Source: Dipetalonema caudispina (taxonomy: Eukaryota > Nematoda > Chromadorea > Rhabditida > Onchocercidae). From it: a DNA stretch of 64,000 nt. This document shows positions 31,030-42,681 of the stretch, one piece after another; within the stretch, counting starts at the first letter, position 1; every line of letters begins with the position of its first letter. The notes under the pieces were generated by a model. That model did no database searches. It saw only the letters and a list, made by a program, of their open reading frames with translations, and had not been told where the DNA came from. Position numbers and translations under genes: made by a program. The stretch is from the NCBI GenBank assembly GCA_013365325.1, contig JABVXV010000194.1:54523-118522 (forward strand), read 5' to 3'.

Positions 31030-34000
31030 TTAATCAGAAATTAGCAGTACCTCTTGACCTGTTCTCTGGTCACTGACTGAGTCTTCATCTTCGTCTAGTT
31101 CCATCGGAGGAGGGGGCATTTTAACTTCGATTGCTGGATCAACCAGAAGACGAGGTGGAAAAGGAAAGGAAAACGGATTCGCCAATTCCGGAGATTTACT
31201 TCAAATGATTTGTTATATTTATCACAAAAACTATTTATTTATAATGTAAGATCTATGCCTTTCTCTACAGAGAAACCAAACAACCCACTGACCTCTATTG
31301 GAGAACTAATCAATTTGTGTAGCTTATTAAAGACCAAAGAAAATGTAACCAAAATTAGAACCTAAATAAAGTATTGTAAATTAGATATAGTGATCTCCGA
31401 TAAGATTAACAAAAGCTTAATGTAACTTTTAAAATACATTTCAACATCACAATTGAATCCTTACATTGCCGATTCGGAGGAACTCGCCGAATTTTCCAAT
31501 GCAAGTGGAGAAACGCACCCACGACTTATAATATGAGGCTGATGACAAACTCGTTTCGCTGCACTAAAAATTATTAAATAATCATCCTTCAACTCAGTCT
31601 ACAAAATGCAATTTTTAATAGCTCTCTTTTTCTGGAATCTCCGTAATTCGCTATTTGAATAAAGACAAGAGAAAGAAACCGCGCTGCACGTTGATCAGAA
31701 TCCAATTCGCAACCAGCTGAACTGGTGTATCGACGTTTTATCGCTTGACGAACGGCTATAGGACTCAGACTTCTAGAAATAATAGACGGAATCACATAGT
31801 AGTAACAGTACAAAGCACTGCTGTGTCAAAATAAAGTATCAAGATGTACTCAATAGTCAGAAAAAATAACGGAATACATGAAATTCTTTACAACAACTTC
31901 TCAAATGGAATCAACATGTATACCGCATAGTATGTCGTGTAGGACTGGGCGTTGGACTTGGACTTGGCGAATAAGTGATGTTATTGCGAACAATTTGTTG
32001 TGTTGAAGGTGAATAACACTGCTGAAGGAAACTTTGACTTTGTATGCTTCCCAGGATAAAATAAAAACATCTATAAGATAACTTTAAAATTCATCCTGTG
32101 AAAACACTAAAATGACTCCATCATACATGGTAACTTCCATGTTACTGAGGTGAGACTAACATGTAAACTAATTGGACTAGTCTTTCTCATTTCATTTTTA
32201 AGCATATAACCATCCCAGAAAAATCCACAAGAATTAAAGTATGGATACTATCCGAATTCAGAATCTTGGCTTCAAATGAGATAAAGCGACTACTCAGTTT
32301 ACTTAGGCTTCTAAGATATCTCCTCCTCCTCCACTGCGATGCTATGTAACTAGTTACTCCTTCGCGACAAAGTTTTATAGTTTTGTCCAAATTTAAAGCT
32401 AAACAACCTTCTGTATATCGACTGATCGCGTCGGTGACGGTGAACAACTGTGTGGGATGAAAGCATTCGTTAAAACAGAAATTGGTTCCGAAAGGGAATG
32501 TGTTCTCTTTCGCTCTCCATTACCTCCAATACTGAAGTCGTCGAATCCCAAAGACACCTAAATGCAAGGTTAGAAGAAATACGGACGAGTGTTACCACAT
32601 AGAGTTTTAAAAATTACAAATTAATGATGGAATCAAAATTCGCTCAGTGATCTAATATCCCCACCTGTTGAGCGAATTGCATTAGTCTTTCATGGGCAAG
32701 TTCGCTTTCAATTGAGCAATTACTTTCCCGACGTATATTTGCAACACGTGAATGCGAAGGTACCGGATGACATGCTGGTGACGACCGTCCCGAAACGCTA
32801 GGCGATGGTGTGAACTACAAACAGTTGAAAATAAAAATTTTGCCAGTCATAGAAAAATAAAGAAAGTCTCCTCCAAAACTTTTTTCGAAAAGTTGAAATC
32901 AAAAAGTGCCTTTGAAACCTTAAAAAAATTTGATAGTACAATTATCATATACCTGTAATCCAGAAATCCAGCAATTTATGAAGTGATTTTTGAAATTTTT
33001 TTAAACGTGTCGAATATTATTCACATAACAATTTTTGTTAACACTAATAATAATTCTATCCAACTTTACGGTAATTCGCATAACGCAAAAACATATTTTC
33101 AGCACCTACAGTTAATCTGTAAACAACCAGGCGCTTACAGTACGTGGTAATGAAGTTTTTCGTTCCGGTTCATTTCCACTTCCAGCAACACCACTGAGTG
33201 AACGCCATCTAATTCCGCTTTGTTCAACAGTGTTTTGTCGTTCGGAACGAAAATGTGAACCAAAACTAAGCCAAGAAAAAGAATTGCATATTTTCATCTG
33301 TTCATTACATATACTGTCAATACAAAATGTTTATAATTCCAATTTCTAATCTGAATAAAGAAATCCACAGTATCAGAAAAGTTTTGAAATGCTTCCTGCA
33401 ATTTATATGGCTTAATGTATACCTGTTACAACTATTATCTTCTGCAGTTACATCATCATCACTTGCACTATCAGGAGCACAAGACAGACGAGTGCGTGCT
33501 GTACCATCTTGTTCGACCCGTCCATTATTATAGGTTCTTATGACACTCCGACACCCTCCATTTAAAAGTTGGTTTGGAGAAATAGCATTCGTTGTCACTG
33601 CTGGCAGCGATAGTGCATTTTGTTGATTTAATGATGAACACCTGAAATTAGCATTAATGTGTTAATAAAAGTGAACAAAATATTTAAACACATACGCATC
33701 ATGCAAAAAGAAAGAATTCATTTGCAAAATATTCGAAAGTTGATGACGAACACTTTTCCGTCCTATCAGAAAAATAAAAAACTTACGACGAATGCCGTGA
33801 TAACGATGAAATATCAATTTCCGATTCACTAATATTGGAGGAATATGGTGAACTCTGCGCTGAACAAGCAGGCGAATTCTGACCCGCAGATGTTGGTAGC
33901 TCACATCTTACCCCTGTAACAGAAAATTGGAACTGCTTTAAACAATATCTACATTACAGCTATTCAAAAGCAGATAGGAAAAGGATAATAACTTTAATTT

Positions 34001-34282
34001 TGTAGAGAAATAATAGATTATGTAAAATACTGAACAATTTCTCAATAGTCGTGGTTTCCGAATTTGGTTTGGTTCAATAACCGCACCGTAATATAGATGC
34101 AACTTTGATAACTATACAACATAGATGACACTCCACAGCATCATATCATATTGTTAATCTGTCAAAAATGGAGGAACTATGCATCTTATTTTTTTATAAT
34201 TGCATTCTTAGTTTACTTGCTGCCAGATTAGAGCCAAAAAATTCAGTTGGGTACCTGCGGATTCCAGATTGACATCTCCCAT
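31030..34282 (-). CDS. FAM122/PABIR-family PP2A regulator
   Basis: Homologue of FAM122A/B (PABIR), inhibitors of PP2A-B55 in cell-cycle control. Ten complement exons: 34255-34282, 33787-33913, 33423-33641, 33139-33265, 32665-32814, 32408-32557, 31924-32021, 31680-31772, 31465-31563, 31030-31198. Product is 419 residues against about 290 in human. Landmarks in the same order as the human protein are an ELAHERLMQFAQQ helix, which in the family contacts the phosphatase, then FIPHSCSPSPTR, QCYSPSTQQIV, repeated SPSPTPSPTR, RSLSPI, a basic KR patch and CVSPLALENSASSS. Many Ser-Pro sites suggest regulation by proline-directed kinases. The N-terminal 150 residues are Ser/Asn-rich, low in complexity and longer than in vertebrates. 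All splice phases agree. The short first exon is the least certain piece. Confidence 0.85.
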
Positions 34283-36676
34283 GATACCAGTGAATGATGA
34301 ACAATGACCTTATAACCAATTCAACTATACAGCGCTTGATTTTACTGATATATTGAACTAAAAATAAACTGAATAATAACAAAGTAGGACGTAGCAATGA
34401 TAATGATACAGAAATATAGACGTAATAATTGATGTATTAAAAATAAAGAAAGTACTAAAATCATTTGATATTTTCAAAATTTAAAACTGAAGTTCTGAAT
34501 TTTTCAAAAAATGAGAAAAAAAGAGTAGCCTGTTCTTTATTTCTGATAAAGATATGCACTGTTAATAGTAATAAATAATTCATACAAACTATAGAGAGAG
34601 AAAGTAATTGAGAAGATAGAATGTATAGCTATAAAATGAAAATGGTGATTAGATTTAAAAAGTTTTAGAAGGAACTGTTAGCCGATAAAGGATATGTTTT
34701 GTATACAGCGAAAGGTCAATCATCCCACCAATCATCATCTTTCTAACAACACTCTTAGAGCTGCAACAGACAACAATTATCGAGTGGAAGTGATGGTTTG
34801 AAAGTTGATGGCGCTTTAATGGCGGGAATTTCGACGAGCTGAGGGATTTGAGGGGAATGTCGCGAAGTACCGGGGTGATAGCAGTCTATTTCTTCAGTGA
34901 AAATCCAAGTCTAAATCGATTGTCAATATGTAACTTTTAATTTAAATTTAGAACTCAAAATTGTGCAATTCGATGAAGAAATAACATTTAATAGAGCAAT
35001 ATTAGAGTTAAAAAAGTTCAAAATAATCTCAAAAATTGAATAGTTTTAGGTTTTAAATTATAGAACTGTCTATTACTTTTTTAGTTGCGCTATATAAGTC
35101 CTAATCTTTTCCTTTTGAAATTTAAAACTTGAAACTATTCTATTACTAAGCTTACAAATGCTTTTTCTATCTTACTCTGTTCTAATCTTTTACTTCAGTC
35201 CTACTTGAGTCAAGGAATAAATACAAATCAGCTAGGATATGTACAAAATAAGTGTGATTAAGTAAGAAAGAATAAGATTTTAGCATTTGAACAGGAAAAA
35301 GTATAAATAATTTCTATCAAATAATGAAAATAAGAAAAGAAATTGTAAGGAATTAATGAAAAATCATATTTGCTTCCTTTACTAAATGGCTTAATAATTT
35401 CTGTCTTAATTTTAAATAATTGTTCAATTCATTAATATACCGCCACAATTATTTCAAAAATAAGTATTACAGTTCAGCATTGAGCAATTACTGTAGGATG
35501 TTCATTGTTTGCTGATCCAGAATCTGATAAATTTGTTGGAATAACAGACTATACTTTGCAAATACAGTTATTATAGGGTAAAAATTGAGGCTGTTAAATT
35601 ATTGCTTTTTGTCTGATAAGCCTAGGATAATATAGTCTATCTTGACATCTATGATCTGTGTCAAGTTCTCGCCTGATATCCTTTAATATTATTAAGACGT
35701 AGTAAATAGATGATCACAGATGAACACATTTTCTGATATTATAATCCTGAACTATATCCATTTATTGCATAATTACGTCTCATTTCTTCCGTTCCTGGTC
35801 AAGAAAGGAAATTTAAAAAGAAGGCGAATCTTAAATATAACATATGAGGCTAAAAAGTAGAAAGTACGACAAGCTCCCGAAAAATGAAATTTAATCTTCT
35901 TCAAGTGATGAAGGCAATTTTTGTTGGTATGGTGAGGGATGTGCTCTAAATCGGGTCATTTATGATAGATGTGCTGTACTAATCCCGCATTTGTTGAGCT
36001 ACTCCTCAACAGATATCTTTAATTGTTCTATAATCTTCTTTTCCCGATCCCTATTCCTTTTTTCTTTTTCAGTGATTCTTCAATGGAACATGCTGATTGA
36101 ATTGAAAACCGGAATTTAGAACATCCAATTGTGAAACTTCAATTTGTATTACAAATTGCAGTTTGCTGCTTTCCGTATAACGTGGAAGATATCAATGAAA
36201 GATTGTTGAAAACAGGTTACACGAAGAGGTAATAAATCATATACTCTAAGATTTCATGATTAAGTCGATTTGAATTGCTAGGCTTGCATTTCAAATTGCC
36301 ATTGATAGATCCTTATCAAATTCGAACCAATATTTCTTACAGTAACTGTAGAGCTTTACCGATGTAGTATTTGTCACGCATTCTTTGAATGATTTGAATA
36401 CTGAAGAGATATTAGCAGCTTGCAAATGCAATTTAAAAAACACAAGACGCTTCTTAATTTTTATTATAGCCAAGCCTTTCATCAATCAAAGCAGTCCAAG
36501 AAATAACATTATCATTTGCAAAGTTTTACGAACAAAAAGCTTCCTATAGAATGACCCTTTATTTTTCCTCATAAATAAATTTTTTGAAGCACTTTAGAAA
36601 ATTTTATTGATCAGATATATCGAATGACACCTTAAAGGAAGTATAGGTCCCATTTATTCACAAGGGGAAAGAATAT

Positions 36677-37352
36677 GTTAGTAAATGAAAAGAAGTACAA
36701 GAAGTTGTCTAATATCAACACGTGTTAAATTAATTATTCGTTGTAACACACATTAATTTAAAACAATTTAAAGAAGTTTCGGATACAAAAATAGTTTGAA
36801 ATATGAAGAGGGATGAGTGAATCATAAATTAACTGATAAATATGTTTAAGTTAAAAAGCAATTGAGATTAGATTAAAAGTGAAAGGAAGAAGTCATTTGT
36901 AGGAGCAAATAAAAGGATAAAAGTAAGGTAAGGTAAATGACGAAGACGAAATGATCGGATATTAGTAATCCAACAAAATTGTTTCATTCTGAAAGGAGGA
37001 AAAAAGATCGAAGCAGTAAAACAGACAATTATGCAAAAGATAATTGTTCAAAGGATGTAATCGACTCATCTTCTGGCCTTTTTTGTCATGCGAATGCTTG
37101 GCTTTAGGCATTTTTGCTCGCCTTTCATTAGGAAATTCTCGTTTCTGTCATTTCAGTTCTTTTCCATTTTATTTAACGGATAATTGATGATGCAACTTCT
37201 CTCTCTCTCTCTGAATATTTGATGACACTAATTCTTTAGCTAAAGAATCGTGAGGTTCAGCATTAATATAAAAAAGACAGAGCAAAGGAAGGGTTAAATG
37301 ACCATGACCTTACTTTCTTCCATCAATTACTCTGACCACTGATACTCTTAGC
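36677..37352 (+). repeat. Dispersed about 670-bp repeat, copy 1
   Basis: Nearly identical to 61639-62319 in the same orientation, with only scattered substitutions and a slightly different CT run. It has no long open frame. It contains a perfect 18-base palindrome (ATTCTTTAGCTAAAGAAT) near 37232-37249 and a second small stem-loop (ACAATTAT/ATAATTGT) near 37024. No terminal inverted repeats or target-site duplication were evident by eye. Confidence 0.9.
37199..37212. repeat. (CT)n run in repeat copy 1
   Basis: Short CT tract; copy 2 has one more unit at the equivalent position. Confidence 0.9.
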
Positions 37353-37789
37353 TACAACATTTTTCATAGATCTATTACTAAACTCGACCTCTCGATTTCG
37401 TTTGAAGAACTCATGAAATCAATTGGCAGTGCTACCCGGTGTATTTGCAACCGTTTTTTGTCGGAAAATTTTACTTCGATGTTCTCATTCAGGGTCACTT
37501 TCTTCTTTCATTGCTGAAACCGTTAAAACCATTAACGAATATTACATTAATAGCGCAAGTTTTCAACTACTAACCTGTTACAATATTTATGTATATGAAG
37601 ATTGACCTGTTGCAACACGTAGATGAAAAAAGTTTTTATATTTATAATTCATTTTGAAAACAATGAACAGAGTGACTTGTTGCAACACGTAGATAACCTA
37701 CCAAATGCACAGTTTTCTACAAATAACCTTATAACGAATCAATAATATGATAATTATCATCCTAACCAGTCAAAGGAAATCAACAAATC

Positions 37790-40700
37790 TCACGACGTAT
37801 TCTGGTTATAGAAATGAGGAATCAACAAATTAGAATTTGAGTTGAAATATGTATTCGACTGTCCTAGAATATGCGTGGGATTTTGATGAGGCCATAGCAC
37901 ATTATTTTTATTATGGCTTCCTACAAAGGATGAGTACGAAGGCTGGGATTCAATGATGTTCGTAGCTTGTGGAAAAGGTGGAAAAGAGAGTGTCGGGCTT
38001 TGAAAAATTCCGAAAATTGGCGCAGCTAAAGTAACTTCCGATTGTCCAAATGGATTCAAAACAGCTGGCTGCAAAAACTCTTGTCCTAAGACATCTGGTT
38101 TTCGCTCTAAAATAGAAGTTTCGTAATTAAATACCTCTGAAAAATTTTTTTTGAGTTGCATTTCTGTACGAACATTACTCGAGCCATCTGGATCCATTGC
38201 CACAAGGAAATTTTTAAGGATTTTAAACAAACGGAAATATAAGAGTTATTATTTTCAGAAGCCTTCGGAACTTATTTTCTCGGAGCTAATTGTTAAAACA
38301 ATTATGTATTTTCTAATAATCGTTATTAAGAAAAAAATAACCGAAATGAAATAGATAGGGATTTCTGATCAAAAAGTACTTGTTAAGTGAATTAGTGGAA
38401 TTGCCCCTTCATTCATATTTACTGTTGACTGTTTTGGTTCTCTTGTCTCAGTTTCAGTATGAATAGCACTGGTAACGAATGGTAATCGCGCTCGATATGC
38501 TGTTCGACGTGGAAACTTCCTAGGGCGATGAAAATTTGCTAACGTCGAATCGGTTTTGGGTTGATTATGCTGTTGATATTTGATCCTAACTGCTCTCTAG
38601 TAAATAAAACGATTATCTGAAGTAATTCTTGTCTTTTGAAAATTTTAAAATTTCATCAAGTAATAAATAAATCTGCTACTTTGTAAATGCAAATGACTGT
38701 TACCACTCTAGATCTTTGAGTAGTAGATGAAAGTAGATCATTATCCTCGTTATCGGCAATATCACCCGGTTCTACATGTCGAAGAAATATCGGTAGAGCA
38801 GTGATAGAAGATTTGCTGCAAATGTAGCATAACTTTAGTGTAGTTTTAATCTTAGTTTGACATTTTTAATCCGAAGATTCACATTATTTATTTACCGTCT
38901 CACTTATATGCTAATTTATTTACTTTGTAAGTGCAATCTGTTACAGTGACCACAAAACTCTCGAAACTCATACTTTCTAAATGTTGAAAAAGCTTGGCGC
39001 AGAGAACCTTTTCTTTAACTATTTCTGATGATGTTAGCATTTAGAAGTGGTTGAATAACAAATGTTCTTTAAATGTATCAATAATGTTTCGGCGACTGAA
39101 AAGGTTTCATTCGAAAGATAAAAAATCCGGGAATTGAAGAATTTGAAAACGAATTAAGATTGTATTACTTTGTTCTTTTCATATGTTGAAGTGTTGAAGC
39201 TGTAGTGATAGCTGTAGGATCAGTGAAAAGAATCCGGGATCCGGTGGTTGATTTGCTTCGTTTTGATTTGATCGCCTTTTTCTCTTCAAGCAGTCGTGAC
39301 AATTCACTTAAGTCATTTTCCGTTATGTTACTTTCATGTAATAATGCAATAAATCGCTGTAATTTTGTTACTTTCTCTTCAGTCAGCTCTAGTTTTCTAT
39401 CCTGAAAATATCTGCAATTCATCATATTCTGTTATTTTAATGAATTTAAATTTATTTGCCCTAAAAGTATCTAAAAATTTCGAGGAATTCTTCTATGGCT
39501 AATTTTTTTAAAACTCTACAGAAGATTCGAAAAATCATTCAGAAACTGAGTTTCAAGGTATTTCTAAAAACGAACCGTTTGTTTTGCTTTATGATCATAA
39601 CTGTTAAACTCTTTCAAACCACTCCGTTCAGATTTTTTTTTGCCAGAACGATCAATCTCCTCTCCATTTTCATTAACATCAATTCCACTCACGCTATTCC
39701 GGTTTTCTTTTTCGTTGAGATCACTTGTATCTTTCTAAAAGGAATAAGCAAAGTGGTTTCGAAACAAATGTTCTTGTGCTGTGTGTGGTGATTAATGATT
39801 ATCAGTGTAGGTTCTCAGTGGTATAAATCAAATCAAACAGAATACGAAAATAGGCTGTGCGATGATAATGCGGAAATACTTGTACTGGACTGCTACCATA
39901 AACTGACTTTCAATTATGTAACAATATCGGAATATAGATGTTAACTGCATTTTTTAGATACTCTGTAATACATTTTCAATAATTTCCTTCATTTCCGACA
40001 ATAGATACTTTTCACTGATTACATGAAATTTTCAGTCAAAAAATGGAATTTACCTCTTCCGGAAATAGGGTAATTGATGGAGTTTCAGTTGATATAATTC
40101 CTTCAGTTGTGATATTGCTAGCACTGAATGGAATAAGATTTTCCTGTTTTGTAGTTTCTTCGTGATCATAATCTCCAGGCGCTGGTGCCGGAAAATTAAT
40201 ACCAAACTGAGAGTAGTCGGGTTCCAAACCATTTCCTGGAATTGTTTTACGTTCTTTTCATGTTTAAATCACATAAAGTTAGGTAAAGGTCAATGCATTC
40301 ACTTGGCCATTGAAATTCATTCTTTTTATTTTTCAAATAGGATTATTAAGGACAAAACTTATCAACTGCTTATTTAACCGATTCATATCGTCAACTTTAG
40401 GATGTTCTCAATCTTGGTTCCCCTCAAATATCCTGACACCTGGGATTTTGACATTGATTCAACAAGTTTGAAATTCTGAGGAAACTTGATATTGCAGATT
40501 CCGGAAAAGAACAGGTTATGGGGCGAAATTCGAAATTGTAACTGCCATAGCATTGTCTTTTACTCTCCTTCTTATTTTCCCCCAATTCTTTGTTTTTTAA
40601 CCTTTCTATCCTTTAAAACGATTAATAAATTTTATTGTCCTTTATATCCATTTTTACAATACAATTAGTGTAATATTTGATTTTTATCGATAAGTTGTTT

Positions 40701-42681
40701 TTTTGGTACTATTTACAAAAAACTTTCTTTTTTCAAAAAATTCTGTTATCCTCTCCCACAACATTAATATTACTTAAACATCACTTATTATTAGTATATT
40801 TGCACTTTTCTTTTCTAATTAAGAATTATTAGTTCTGTTTCGAAAGAAACTTTCCGAAACTTAAAAAATTGAAGTGGAAAGTATAGGAAACTGTAACTTA
40901 ATCCTTTCTTACTATTTCGGAGTGGTAAACAGCAACCGGGTGAAAACGAACTGGGATGTGCATTTAGGAATTGTAAACAAGCCAATAAAACACTGACTGC
41001 AGCCAAGGTAGGTGGTCAGAACCAACAGATCTACTGAGCGAATGAATCGCTAGCTTTCACTTCCGGTCAGTAAATTTCGGCTGATCAGAGCTAATATAAA
41101 TCAATCATTTCTTCTTCATTTCCTTATCAATACCGCATTTCTGATAAATCTTTCTTTCATCAATTTTTGTATCATAGCAAAATATTATTTTGTTTTGGTA
41201 CTTTTGAAAATGAAATAACCAAATAAAAATTGAAATAAGGTACGTACCAATCAGTCTTCTCTCTTGAATTTCCCGATTAGCCTAGAAAGAAAGTAACGTA
41301 ATTTCTCAAAAAAGATCCACTTTTACAAGACAGTGTTTTTTTTCTTTTGTTAAGGCATGAGACCAATAATCAATTCTACCGAAATTGGAGATGGATAATG
41401 GTTTACCGCCACTGTTGTACACTTAAATGGCATCTTTTTAAGGCCGAAAATTGAAATAATGTCAAGTTTTCAAAAAAATTACTTTTTAAATAATTTTCAA
41501 CGGATTATTGGTCGAAGTTGCAGCGGCTACTTAGAAAAACTTCGATCATTTATAGGAAGCAAACAATGAAATCTTTGAATAGAGTATTAAGGTCAATCTT
41601 TATTTGTCAATTTTTATCACGAGAAATTTCCTGGTAGATGTGAACCCAAAAAAAGTTAATAATATATATTTTTTTTAAAACAAACATAAATGACCTGGGT
41701 GGACTGCAAGGTCACTGCAACACATTTCCCCCCCTTCCCCTCTCTAAGAAAAATATATATGTAAATGAATGAGCCTCAGAGAGTCTTGAACTTACGAGTC
41801 ATTTAGAATCAAAGCAATGTTCACTTCAGAATAAAAGCCGCCTTTTTTTTCCTTTTCTTCTATTTTTATACTTAATTGCTATTGTTGAAGTTTTAAAAAT
41901 TTCTTGTTTAAGCTTTTTTTTCGGACTTAAGATGCCTTACAACATTTCAATTCAGGGCAGCCGCTGAACTACTACTGCTACCTTTGTGAAAAATTTTTAA
42001 AAATTCAATAAAATGCCATAAACAATATTTTTTGGTAATAGTATTCAGACATATAGTGAAGCATTTTTCTTTTTTTCTACCTCTTTGATGAATGCAAGAA
42101 ACTTACATTCCTAGCTTCTTCAACAACTGTATTAAACCATTTCCCTTCTGCAGCTTGATTCAGAATACCGACACCAGTACCGGTTAATTGCAACGCACCC
42201 TGAGCAATTTGATACACTGAAAACCACTAAACAACGAATAATAATTCCTGCCTCAATGTATTTATAATTATTCTTACTCTAAAATACTTGATTACTACTT
42301 AAAACGAATTATGCATAATAATTTAAAATTGTTGTTCAAATATTATTTGAACAGATCAAAAATTTTATGAGAGATTTATGATTAATAATGGATAAAATTA
42401 ACCTAGAAATTATTTCTATTCAAAATAACAACGTTCAAATTCAAATACGAGATATTCGTTGAAGCGGAATTTGTCTCAGAAGAAAGGTTCCGATTATCTG
42501 GTAAGTAAAACTAACATGTTCCAATACTGCCGAGAAGACCTGAAGCAGTTCCAGCTGCGCCGTTTGCTGCACTACCAAAAAGGCTCGGTGTGATAGAGCC
42601 ACCGATCAACGATGCTAATTCGCCATACTGACTATTCACTTGTCCTATCAGAAGTATGAAGGTCGTCACTATTGAATACAT
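37790..42681 (-). CDS. Secreted protein of unknown family, 497 residues
   Basis: Not recognised. Nine complement exons, 42516-42681, 42107-42216, 41248-41281, 40054-40235, 39693-39734, 39169-39401, 38704-38815, 38380-38596 and 37790-38187, join in frame. The start ATG gives a clear signal peptide (MYSIVTTFILLIGQVNS, then QYGELAS). Next comes a Gly/Ala/Ser/Leu-rich segment (about 20-60), a segment with GALQLTGTGVGILNQAAEG, a conserved-looking NREIQERR then DYSQFGINFPAPAPGDYD, an acidic/Thr-rich linker, a Leu-heptad-like helix (ELTEEKVTKLQRFIALLHES, near residue 182), a basic stretch with FHRPRKFPRR, and an Asn/Pro/Ser-rich tail ending in NQNTS. No membrane segment follows the signal. The layout suggests an extracellular, possibly processed protein. 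The fifth exon may instead extend to 39576, and the penultimate exon end is chosen by phase. Confidence 0.6.

Larger units (their letters stand above)
34283..37789. other. Intergenic region containing repeat copy 1
   Basis: 3.5 kb between the FAM122-like start and the end of the secreted-protein gene, both on the minus strand. Apart from the dispersed repeat at 36677-37352, which has a CT run, nothing was recognised. Confidence 0.55.
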
